DNA from: Paenibacillus_AA sp045062745
GTDB taxonomy: Bacteria; Bacillota; Bacilli; Paenibacillales; NBRC-103111
Direction of reading: 5' to 3'
DNA: 64,000 nt
NCBI RefSeq assembly: GCF_045062745.1
Contig: NZ_JBJGED010000005.1
Location: 124,001-188,000, forward strand
The position numbers and the translations under genes are program-made. The notes under the pieces were generated by a model. It was not told the DNA's origin. It was given only the letters and a program-made list of their open reading frames with translations, and searched no databases. Positions 52,771-59,258 of this stretch are shown here, piece by piece. Every line of letters begins with the position of its first letter. The stretch's first letter is position 1.

Positions 52771-53238
52771 TTGAGCCAAAATCAAGCGGAAGTAGAACCG
52801 AAGTTAGAGGACATTACTGGAATTACATGTATCTACGTTCCTGTGCAGGATGTCTATGAATCGGTTCAATGGTATCGAAACAATTTAGGCTGTAGACAAC
52901 CGTCCAGATTCAAACCCGTCGAGCAAGGGGACGGAATTGCGATTTTGCGTTTTCCTGATCAGGAAGATAAGCTGCCTGGTGCGGGTCTAAGAACTACGGT
53001 ACCCGCGATGTTTCTGATCCAATCAAACGTAGAAGGCGGCCGATTGGGATTTACCAACAATAATGGTGATCGCGTCCCCGTCGGCTGTTTCATTACTCCT
53101 CGCATTCAGGAGCTGTTCGAGCGGTTTAAGGAAAACGGGGTGCGCATTGCGAGCGATATTCCGGAAGGACGAGAATGCGGTCCTAATTTTCAGTTTTATG
53201 ATCTGGATGGGAACATGTGGGAAGTCTGGCAGCCCTAA
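52771..53238 (+). CDS. VOC-superfamily protein
   Basis: From TTG 52771 (GTGGAGG 9 bp before) the product is 155 residues; TTG 52687, overlapping the previous stop, would add 28 residues. Glyoxalase-fold pattern: ITCIYVPVQDVYESVQWYRNNLGCR at the start, and FQFYDLDGNMWEVWQP at the end with the metal Glu. Composition rises in GC along the gene, as if AT-rich DNA joins native DNA near 52.8 kb. The substrate is unknown. Confidence 0.85.
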   Translation: MSQNQAEVEPKLEDITGITCIYVPVQDVYESVQWYRNNLGCRQPSRFKPVEQGDGIAILRFPDQEDKLPGAGLRTTVPAMFLIQSNVEGGRLGFTNNNGDRVPVGCFITPRIQELFERFKENGVRIASDIPEGRECGPNFQFYDLDGNMWEVWQP

Positions 53239-53258
53239 AAGTGAATATAAGATAAGGA

Positions 53259-53285
53259 CAAAACCCTCCACGAGGAGGGTTTTGT
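53259..53285 (+). terminator. Terminator after the VOC gene
   Basis: A 10-11-bp stem (ACCCTCC/GGAGGGT core) with loop ACGA is followed by TTTTG. Confidence 0.88.
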
Positions 53286-53330
53286 GCTGTGTTTCTAGTA
53301 GAATCTGCTCTCATCAAAAGATTGGATTAA

Positions 53331-53657
53331 TCATCGTCCATCTTCGTTATTACTTTGTTGGGGAGGACTGCTTTTACCGTGGTTCTTGGGCTGCTGGGGC
53401 TGCCGGCGCTCTTGCTGGAGCTTTACCCTCTGCTCGTATCGTTGACGGATCTTCGGTATTGCCTCTTCGCGTGCCTTTTCGAGCCTCTCCTCGGCCAGAC
53501 GAACGAGCTTCTCTTTTTGCACCGGACTGACTTTGTACACATGCGTCGTAATGATCTCGGCAGTCTCAAATATCTTAACCTCTTTCTCGTGAGCCTTTTT
53601 CTCCTTATCCAGGTTCGACACCTTCTCCCGCTTCCCTCGTTGGGTAATTTTGTTCAT
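53331..53657 (-). CDS. Small charged coiled-coil-like protein, unrecognised
   Basis: The protein is 108 residues, very rich in Lys, Glu, Arg and Gln, with a long predicted helix (about 45-95; KEKLVRLAEERLEKAREEA) and a Pro/Gln-rich tail. No family is recognised. ATG 53657 lacks a clear ribosome binding site, and TACAAT lies directly before it. The amino-acid pattern is protein-like, without membrane or signal segments. It may be real but low-expressed. Confidence 0.5.
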   Translation of the reverse strand: MNKITQRGKREKVSNLDKEKKAHEKEVKIFETAEIITTHVYKVSPVQKEKLVRLAEERLEKAREEAIPKIRQRYEQRVKLQQERRQPQQPKNHGKSSPPQQSNNEDGR

Positions 53658-53818
53658 ATTGTACCATGGGCTTAACCCAATTGGAGCCGCAGAAAGTCAT
53701 TTTTTCGCCGAAAAAGATCAAATCAGAAGGCAAGAGTATTCATAACGATCGATTGACAGTTTAGGGATTGTAGAACCATAATGCTACATATAGCTTAGCG
53801 AAGGAGTTGTTGTCCTCT

Positions 53819-54415
53819 GTGCAAATAAATCCGAATGTCGTGCTCGTTGGGGAAACGGTTCGACTTGTTCCTATGGAGAATAGCCACAAGACGGAATTAT
53901 CCCGGATCTTGTTATCCCCCGAAGTATGGGAATTCACCTGGAGAACGATCCATACAGCTGAAGAATTAGATCAAGTGTTGACGACTGCCATGGAGAATAA
54001 AAATAATGGATCGCAACTCCCATTTACGATTATCGATCAAACGACTGGAGCCATAATGGGGACTACCCGAATTGGTGATATCGACCTGAACAACAGGAAT
54101 GTTGAAATCGGCTGGACTTGGCTGTCTCCCCCGTATTGGGGAACCGGCGCCAATACGGAATGCAAATATTTACTGCTCCGGCATTGCTTTGAAGAGCTTA
54201 AGTTGATTCGCGTGCAGTTTTCAGTCAGCGGACAAAATGTCCGGTCGCAGCGGGCCGTGGAACGAATAGGCGCCAGGAAGGAAGGAGTTTTCCGCAAGCA
54301 CAGAGTAAAGCAGGATGGCTCGATTCATGACAACATCTTTTACGGTATCGTTGACGATGAATGGCCACAAGTAAAGGAAAACCTGCATTCCTTGTTATTA
54401 AAGAAATATACATGA
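53819..54415 (+). CDS. GNAT-family N-acetyltransferase (RimJ/RimL type)
   Basis: The product is 198 residues from GTG 53819; TTG 53807 and 53810 lie closer to AAGGAG and cannot be excluded. The RimJ/RimL pattern is RLVPMENSH at the start, then GTTRIGDIDLNNRNVEIGWTWLSPPYWGTG and the acetyl-CoA loop. The C-terminal sequence is NVRSQRAVERIGARKEGVFRKHRVKQDG. It acetylates an amino group of a small molecule or protein N terminus. The SDR gene follows after 27 bp. Confidence 0.9.
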   Translation: MQINPNVVLVGETVRLVPMENSHKTELSRILLSPEVWEFTWRTIHTAEELDQVLTTAMENKNNGSQLPFTIIDQTTGAIMGTTRIGDIDLNNRNVEIGWTWLSPPYWGTGANTECKYLLLRHCFEELKLIRVQFSVSGQNVRSQRAVERIGARKEGVFRKHRVKQDGSIHDNIFYGIVDDEWPQVKENLHSLLLKKYT

Positions 54416-54442
54416 TTCAAGCTCGAGAGGAGAGTTTTACGT

Positions 54443-55204
54443 ATGCTAATCGACTTAACCGGTAAAACCGCCCTTGTTACGGGAGCCACAGGCCAGTTGG
54501 GGAGGGTCATGGCTCGCACGCTGGCGAATTGCGGAGCGAATGTCGTGATTCATTATCATCACAATGAAGAAAGAGCCGCACAGCTCCAGCAGGAGATTGA
54601 ATCATTGGACAGAAAGGCGATAGCGGTTCGAGCCGATGTCACGGATTGCGCTTCCGTAAACCAGCTAAAAGATTCCGTTTTGAACGCATTAGGTCCTGTA
54701 GATATTGTGGTGGCGAACGCCGTTGTTCAATATCCATGGACGACCATATTAAACCAGTCTCCGGAGGACTATCTGAGTCAGTTCGAATCGTGCGTCATGC
54801 AAAGCGTGTATTTGGCGAAGGCATTCGTCCCGCAGATGATTGAAAACAAGTTCGGCCGGATGATCGGTATCAACACGGAGTGCTCCATGCAAAACCTTCC
54901 GAAGCAATCCGCGTATGTGGCGGGTAAACGGGGGATGGACGGGGTATACCGGATTTTGGCGAAAGAAGTGGGCGAGCACCAAATTACGGTGAATCAGGTT
55001 GCGCCTGGCTGGACGATAAGCGATCGGGATCGGGAAAATAATACCGAGCGGAACGAATCGTACGAGAAGGGTGTTCCATTGCGGCGGAGAGGAACGGATC
55101 AGGAAATCGCGAATGTGGTGGCCTTCCTGGCGTCCGATCTGGCTAGTTATATTACAGGGGCCTATATTCCGGTAACCGGCGGAAACGTTATGCCAACGAT
55201 CTAA
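54443..55204 (+). CDS. SDR-family oxidoreductase
   Basis: The protein is 253 residues of the classical short-chain dehydrogenase type. The cofactor motif TGATGQLG is near 13 and NAVVQ is in the NNAG position. The active site is INTECS...YVAGKRG, with Tyr and Lys in the YxxxK pattern; the catalytic Ser is in the ECS segment. The C-terminal YITGAYIPVTGG is standard. It resembles 3-oxoacyl-ACP reductase (FabG-like) but has no fatty-acid context. GAGAGGAG precedes the ATG. It ends at a terminator. Confidence 0.9.
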   Translation: MLIDLTGKTALVTGATGQLGRVMARTLANCGANVVIHYHHNEERAAQLQQEIESLDRKAIAVRADVTDCASVNQLKDSVLNALGPVDIVVANAVVQYPWTTILNQSPEDYLSQFESCVMQSVYLAKAFVPQMIENKFGRMIGINTECSMQNLPKQSAYVAGKRGMDGVYRILAKEVGEHQITVNQVAPGWTISDRDRENNTERNESYEKGVPLRRRGTDQEIANVVAFLASDLASYITGAYIPVTGGNVMPTI

Positions 55205-55328
55205 CTGCAGATCGCGCGGGACCGACAAGATGCGTAAACGGCGGTTCAATTGGATTTTGTACCATCGAAATTAAAGGAAATTTTGATTGTTCGGAGATGA
55301 ATTTCGGGAGAAACATGTATCGTTACGG

Positions 55329-55355
55329 ATCCGCGTATATCGCGGATTTTTTGTT
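55329..55355 (+). terminator. Terminator after the SDR gene
   Basis: ATCCGCG (55329-55335) pairs with CGCGGAT (55341-55347) around TATAT and is followed by TTTTTTG. The rest of the 55204-55523 gap holds the dyads ATAAC-CTA-GTTAT (55438-55450) and GGAATATTCC (55458-55467) before the FHA regulator gene. Confidence 0.88.
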
Positions 55356-55437
55356 TTAACTTCGTTTGCTGCGGCGATTATGGATACATTCATATCAATC
55401 TCCGGCTTTGTTGGGCGTACTACATTATCACCATTTT

Positions 55438-55467
55438 ATAACCTAGTTATCAGACTCGGAATATTCC
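55438..55467. promoter_or_regulatory. Two adjacent dyads upstream of the FHA-regulator operon
   Basis: ATAAC-CTA-GTTAT (55438-55450) and GGAATATTCC (55458-55467) are perfect palindromes 56-85 bp before the TTG start. They are candidate operators for the adjacent regulator. Confidence 0.35.
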
Positions 55468-55522
55468 AATATGAGGAAAAGAGAGCTATGATGGAGAAAT
55501 ACAGAAATCGGAGGGAACTTAA

Positions 55523-56248
55523 TTGGATACTTTCGCTTGCCTATATGTCATTCGGGGAGAGCCTTTCCGCTCCGGTACTTGCTTGAACCTGTTTTCAACG
55601 GAAACGTGCGTGGGCCGGTCGGCAGCCGGTGATTCTCCGGATGTGGCGTTCACGAACGCTTTTATCTCTCGCAAACATTTCGTCATCCGTAAAGAAGACG
55701 GGAAGGCTGTCTTATACGATCTCGGAAGCCGGCATGGCACCGAAATCAACGGCATCCCGGTCGTTCCGCACAAGCCATATCTGCTCCAGTCTATGGATAT
55801 CATCAAGCTGGCGAAAGGAATGACCGTCATTCATTTCTCGTACCTATTTGCGGAACAAACATTGGAATTGGAGCCAATCACAATCACGCAGCAAGTGGAG
55901 GCGGCCAAGCTTCCGCTCACGATGGATTGGGAAAAGAGGGAATGTATAGTGGACGGTAGGCGCATTGGAATGTCGGAGAAGGAATATTTGTTGTTAAAGC
56001 TGCTATTCGATCACGCCAACCGGTTGGTCCCGATTCCGGAGATCAAGCATGCTGTATGGCCGGAACGGGTGACCAATCAGGGAGGCCAGCCCGACGTCCA
56101 TATGGATGAATTGAATGCGCTTATGTACCGGATCCGCAAAAAGTTTGGGGCGAATACGTTCGTGCTGAACGCGGTCCGCGGAAGCGGCTATGTACTTGAG
56201 TCCGATTCGAAACCAAATCCAAACAAGAGAAGCGAGGTTAAACGATGA
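55523..56248 (+). CDS. FHA domain-winged helix transcription factor
   Basis: The protein is 241 residues from TTG 55523, with GGAGGG upstream. An N-terminal FHA domain (about 8-100) has the phosphothreonine-binding pattern CVGRSAAGD, FISRKHFVI, YDLGSRHGTEINGIPV. An OmpR-type winged helix (about 135-228) has MSEKEYLLLKLLFDHANRLVP...RIRKKFG...RGSGYVLE. There is no receiver domain, so activity is presumably tuned by binding a phosphothreonine partner rather than by Asp phosphorylation. EmbR of mycobacteria has the same parts in a different order plus a BTAD. It ends 4 bp into the ABC ATPase gene, so it is coupled to the exporter. Confidence 0.88.
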   Translation: MDTFACLYVIRGEPFRSGTCLNLFSTETCVGRSAAGDSPDVAFTNAFISRKHFVIRKEDGKAVLYDLGSRHGTEINGIPVVPHKPYLLQSMDIIKLAKGMTVIHFSYLFAEQTLELEPITITQQVEAAKLPLTMDWEKRECIVDGRRIGMSEKEYLLLKLLFDHANRLVPIPEIKHAVWPERVTNQGGQPDVHMDELNALMYRIRKKFGANTFVLNAVRGSGYVLESDSKPNPNKRSEVKR

Positions 56249-57270
56249 ACCAAATTGTAGTAGAAGAGTTAACTAAAACGTTCAAGGTTGCAATAAAAGA
56301 GCCTGGATTGAAAGGGGCGATCAAGCACTTAATTCAACAAAAATATCAGGAGAAAACGGCTGTGAACGGGATAAACCTCACCATCCAAGAAGGGGAAACC
56401 GTTGCATATGTAGGACCTAATGGAGCCGGTAAATCGACCACTATTAAGATGCTTACCGGTATTCTGGTCCCGACTTCGGGCAAAGTCCTGGTAGACGGGA
56501 TCGTACCCAACAAGAATAGAATGGACAATGCTAAGAAGATAGGAGTCGTTTTCGGTCAACGTACGCAGCTCTGGTGGGACCTGCCGATTCTAGAGTCGTT
56601 CAACCTCCTTAAAGATATTTATGAAATTCCGAATAACGTCTACAAAACAAACATGGAACGATTCGTCGAATTGCTAGGCTTGAACGATTTCATGCATTTG
56701 CCAGCTCGCAAAATCTCGCTTGGCCAAAGAATGAGAGCTGATTTGGCCGCTGCGTTACTGCATAACCCAAGTATTGTTTATTTGGATGAACCTACAATAG
56801 GACTCGATGTTGCGGTTAAGGAACGGATTCGCCGGTTTATTAAAGAAATGAATAGGGAACAAGGCACTACTATTATGCTGACCACTCATGATTTGGAGGA
56901 TATAGAGGAAATCTGCAAGCGGCTGGTCATTATCGATCATGGAAAAGTCATTTACGACGGAGAGCTGCAAGCAGTGAAAGATATGTTCGCAAGAGAAAGA
57001 ACGATGCATGTGCAGCTGGATCACGCAATACCCGGACTTTCATCGCTCCTTTCCCAACTAGAGGGAGTTGTACTTGAGAATGAAAAGGGAAAAGAGTTTT
57101 CCGTCCGGTTCGATCGGTTTCGGATATCGGCCAGCGAAATCATCGGTATCATGATGAATCACGGAAGCATAACGGATTTCCACATGGACGAACCGAAAAT
57201 CGACCGGATTATCCGTAAAGTGTATGACGGTGAGCTCACAATAAGGAATGAAGCATACAAGGGGGCTTAG
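56245..57270 (+). CDS. ABC-2 exporter ATP-binding protein
   Basis: The protein is 341 residues. Walker A is GPNGAGKST near 55, the signature is SLGQRMRADLA and Walker B is IVYLDEPT, followed by the H-loop TTHD. The Walker A-adjacent and QLWWDLP stretches place it in the COG4586-type group of NatA-like ATPases, often called viologen-exporter family. The start overlaps the FHA regulator gene by 4 bp, and it is followed after 2 bp by the permease genes. Substrate unknown. Confidence 0.92.
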   Translation: MNQIVVEELTKTFKVAIKEPGLKGAIKHLIQQKYQEKTAVNGINLTIQEGETVAYVGPNGAGKSTTIKMLTGILVPTSGKVLVDGIVPNKNRMDNAKKIGVVFGQRTQLWWDLPILESFNLLKDIYEIPNNVYKTNMERFVELLGLNDFMHLPARKISLGQRMRADLAAALLHNPSIVYLDEPTIGLDVAVKERIRRFIKEMNREQGTTIMLTTHDLEDIEEICKRLVIIDHGKVIYDGELQAVKDMFARERTMHVQLDHAIPGLSSLLSQLEGVVLENEKGKEFSVRFDRFRISASEIIGIMMNHGSITDFHMDEPKIDRIIRKVYDGELTIRNEAYKGA

Positions 57271-57272
57271 CC

Positions 57273-58070
57273 GTGGTTAAGCGGAAGTATATTACATTAG
57301 CGAAAATCACGATGCAGAATGTGATCGCCTACCGATCTACCTACTTTATCAGTTTGTTAGGAAGTCTTATTTTCGTTATGGCTACGTTTTATTTGTGGAA
57401 GGCAGTCTTTGAGAATCAGGATCAATTGTCGGGTTATTCCTGGGACCAAATGAAAGCCTACATATTCGTTACTTTCTTAACCAACTCCATCATCTCATGG
57501 TATTCGGAAACCAGGATTTCCAGGAAAATAATAAGCGGCGAAGTGGCGATTGATTTACTGAAGCCCCTCGATTTTCAGAAAGCCCGCGCATCGGAAACAG
57601 TAGGCTCGAGTTTGATGGAGGGCTGCATGGCGGCAATTCTCATTATTCTAGTTCTGTTGCTTACGAAGGGAATGCCGCAACCCAAATCATGGGATATGAT
57701 GATTCTTTTCGTAATCAGTTTAATCGCTTCTATCTGGATCAAATTTAATCTGATTTATTTGGCTAGCTTACTCTGCTTCTGGACGACTAATGGGATGGGT
57801 ATTGCATGGATGCGGGCCGCCATCACGAACTTTTTCTCAGGGGCATTAATCCCACTGGCATTTTTTCCGAATTGGCTGGAAATGACAGCGAAGCTATTGC
57901 CGTTTCAGGGGATCGTTTACATCCCGGCTTCTGTGTACCTTGGAAAATTGGAAGCGCTTGAAGCGATGGAGCAGATCGGACTCCAAATAATATGGATCGC
58001 GGTGCTCTGGTACTGCGGCAAATGGATGTGGAACTGGGCGGTGAAGCAAGTAACGATTAACGGAGGATAA
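57273..58070 (+). CDS. ABC-2 exporter permease, first subunit
   Basis: The protein is 265 residues with six membrane helices of the ABC-2 (COG4587-like) type. It has an N-terminal amphipathic part (AKITMQNVIAYRSTYFI) and the gate-region helix WMRAAITNFFSGALIPLAFFPNWL. It starts GTG or ATG directly after the ATPase gene and pairs with the next permease as a heterodimer. Confidence 0.9.
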   Translation: MVKRKYITLAKITMQNVIAYRSTYFISLLGSLIFVMATFYLWKAVFENQDQLSGYSWDQMKAYIFVTFLTNSIISWYSETRISRKIISGEVAIDLLKPLDFQKARASETVGSSLMEGCMAAILIILVLLLTKGMPQPKSWDMMILFVISLIASIWIKFNLIYLASLLCFWTTNGMGIAWMRAAITNFFSGALIPLAFFPNWLEMTAKLLPFQGIVYIPASVYLGKLEALEAMEQIGLQIIWIAVLWYCGKWMWNWAVKQVTINGG

Positions 58071-58083
58071 ACGGGGGACAGCC

Positions 58084-58881
58084 ATGAGACCAAGTAGGTC
58101 AGTATTCATTTACTATCGATTAATGAGCCAACAGATCAAAGCCGTTATGTCTTATCAGACCGATTTTATTATTACCCTGATTGCAACGATGATCAAACAA
58201 GTGCTAGGGATTATTTTTTTATCTGTGATGTTTCAGAAAATACCTCATATTCATGGATGGACTTACTGGGAGGTTGCATTCATCTACGGAATCGTGATTT
58301 TGAATGAGGGGATTTCCGGCTTTTTCTTTAACGGTGTATGGGTCATAGGCGGATTGGTGAATAAGGGAGAGATGGATCGCATTTTGGTTAGACCTGTCTC
58401 CCCGCTCTTGCAAGTATTTACATCGACTTTGGGACTTGGAGGAACAGGCTCCATCTTGATAGGGATCTTAATCGTCGTTCAGGCCATCCACCATCTGCAA
58501 CTGGAGTGGACAATCTTCAAAATAGCCATGTTCATTTTGCTAACTTTGTCGGCAGTCGTAATTCGTGTATCCATTCTCCTTGCGGCTTGTTCTCAAACCT
58601 TCTGGACCGGCAGCACGAATACTTCCTTCGCTCACACCGTGCACACGCTAAGCGAATTTTCACGATTTCCAGTTACGATCTACAACTTAGGTGTTCAAGC
58701 TCTAATCACGATTGTCGTGCCATACGCGTTTATTAGTTTTTATCCTGCTGCTTATTTGTATGGGAAGGAACCTTGGGGAGCGTATGGTTTGTTATCCCTA
58801 GTCGTTGCTTTATATACCGCATGCTTAGCCTATTGGATCTTTAGGAGAGGGCTGCGAAGGTACGAGAGCACAGGGAATTAA
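58084..58881 (+). CDS. ABC-2 exporter permease, second subunit
   Basis: The protein is 265 residues with six membrane helices, the COG3694-like partner of the preceding permease. It opens FIYYRLMSQQIKAVMSYQTDF and ends with a basic tail after the last helix (YWIFRRGLRRYES). It lies 13 bp downstream of its partner and is closed by a terminator, giving a four-gene unit of regulator, ATPase and two permeases. Confidence 0.9.
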   Translation: MRPSRSVFIYYRLMSQQIKAVMSYQTDFIITLIATMIKQVLGIIFLSVMFQKIPHIHGWTYWEVAFIYGIVILNEGISGFFFNGVWVIGGLVNKGEMDRILVRPVSPLLQVFTSTLGLGGTGSILIGILIVVQAIHHLQLEWTIFKIAMFILLTLSAVVIRVSILLAACSQTFWTGSTNTSFAHTVHTLSEFSRFPVTIYNLGVQALITIVVPYAFISFYPAAYLYGKEPWGAYGLLSLVVALYTACLAYWIFRRGLRRYESTGN

Positions 58882-58901
58882 TCCTGCTTGCATCATGGAG
58901 A

Positions 58902-58927
58902 AGTCGCGTTTACGCGGCTTTTTTTGT
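58902..58927 (+). terminator. Terminator of the ABC exporter operon
   Basis: AGTCGCG and CGCGGCT (58902-58908 with 58913-58919, one G-U pair, loop TTTA) are followed by seven T residues. Confidence 0.88.
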
Positions 58928-59134
58928 TTTTATGATCCGGGATCGCGATTGCTCTCACAGATACACAATTTTTTCTGCCGAACTATTTTCCACGCACAAA
59001 TATGTCAATACAGATTCCGAAAATATTGCGCAGCTCATCAAATAATGTTGATTGCCTTCCTCTGAAATTCCCCATTATCATGAATCCATGCGGAAGCACG
59101 GGCCCGAAAATGCCGCAAACTAGCAAATATTTTT

Positions 59135-59148
59135 TGAAAGCGCTAACT
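59135..59148 (+). promoter_or_regulatory. Candidate CcpA cre site upstream of the DUF4855 gene
   Basis: TGAAAGCGCTAACT matches the catabolite-response consensus TGWAANCGNTNWCA at 13 of 14 positions, 110 bp before the ATG. The rest of the 58881-59259 gap shows no convincing gene. A 21-codon ORF at 59176-59241, preceded by AAGGGGGG, is the only other item. Confidence 0.5.
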
Positions 59149-59258
59149 GTTTTGCTTTGGACGAAAGGGGGGATCATGTCGAGCGTTCACCCGGAACAAG
59201 TAATAGATTTTAGTTTCAGGGATTTCCATACTCGAGCCTAACAAAGGAGCTGACTTAG

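Noticed and set aside
55287..55586. 99-codon plus-strand frame after the SDR gene
   Set aside because: It runs through the SDR terminator and into the FHA regulator gene and has no family-like sequence.
59002..59241. 79-codon plus-strand frame before the DUF4855 gene
   Set aside because: No ribosome binding site for the long form and it crosses the cre-like site; only its last 21 codons have a site, too short to claim.
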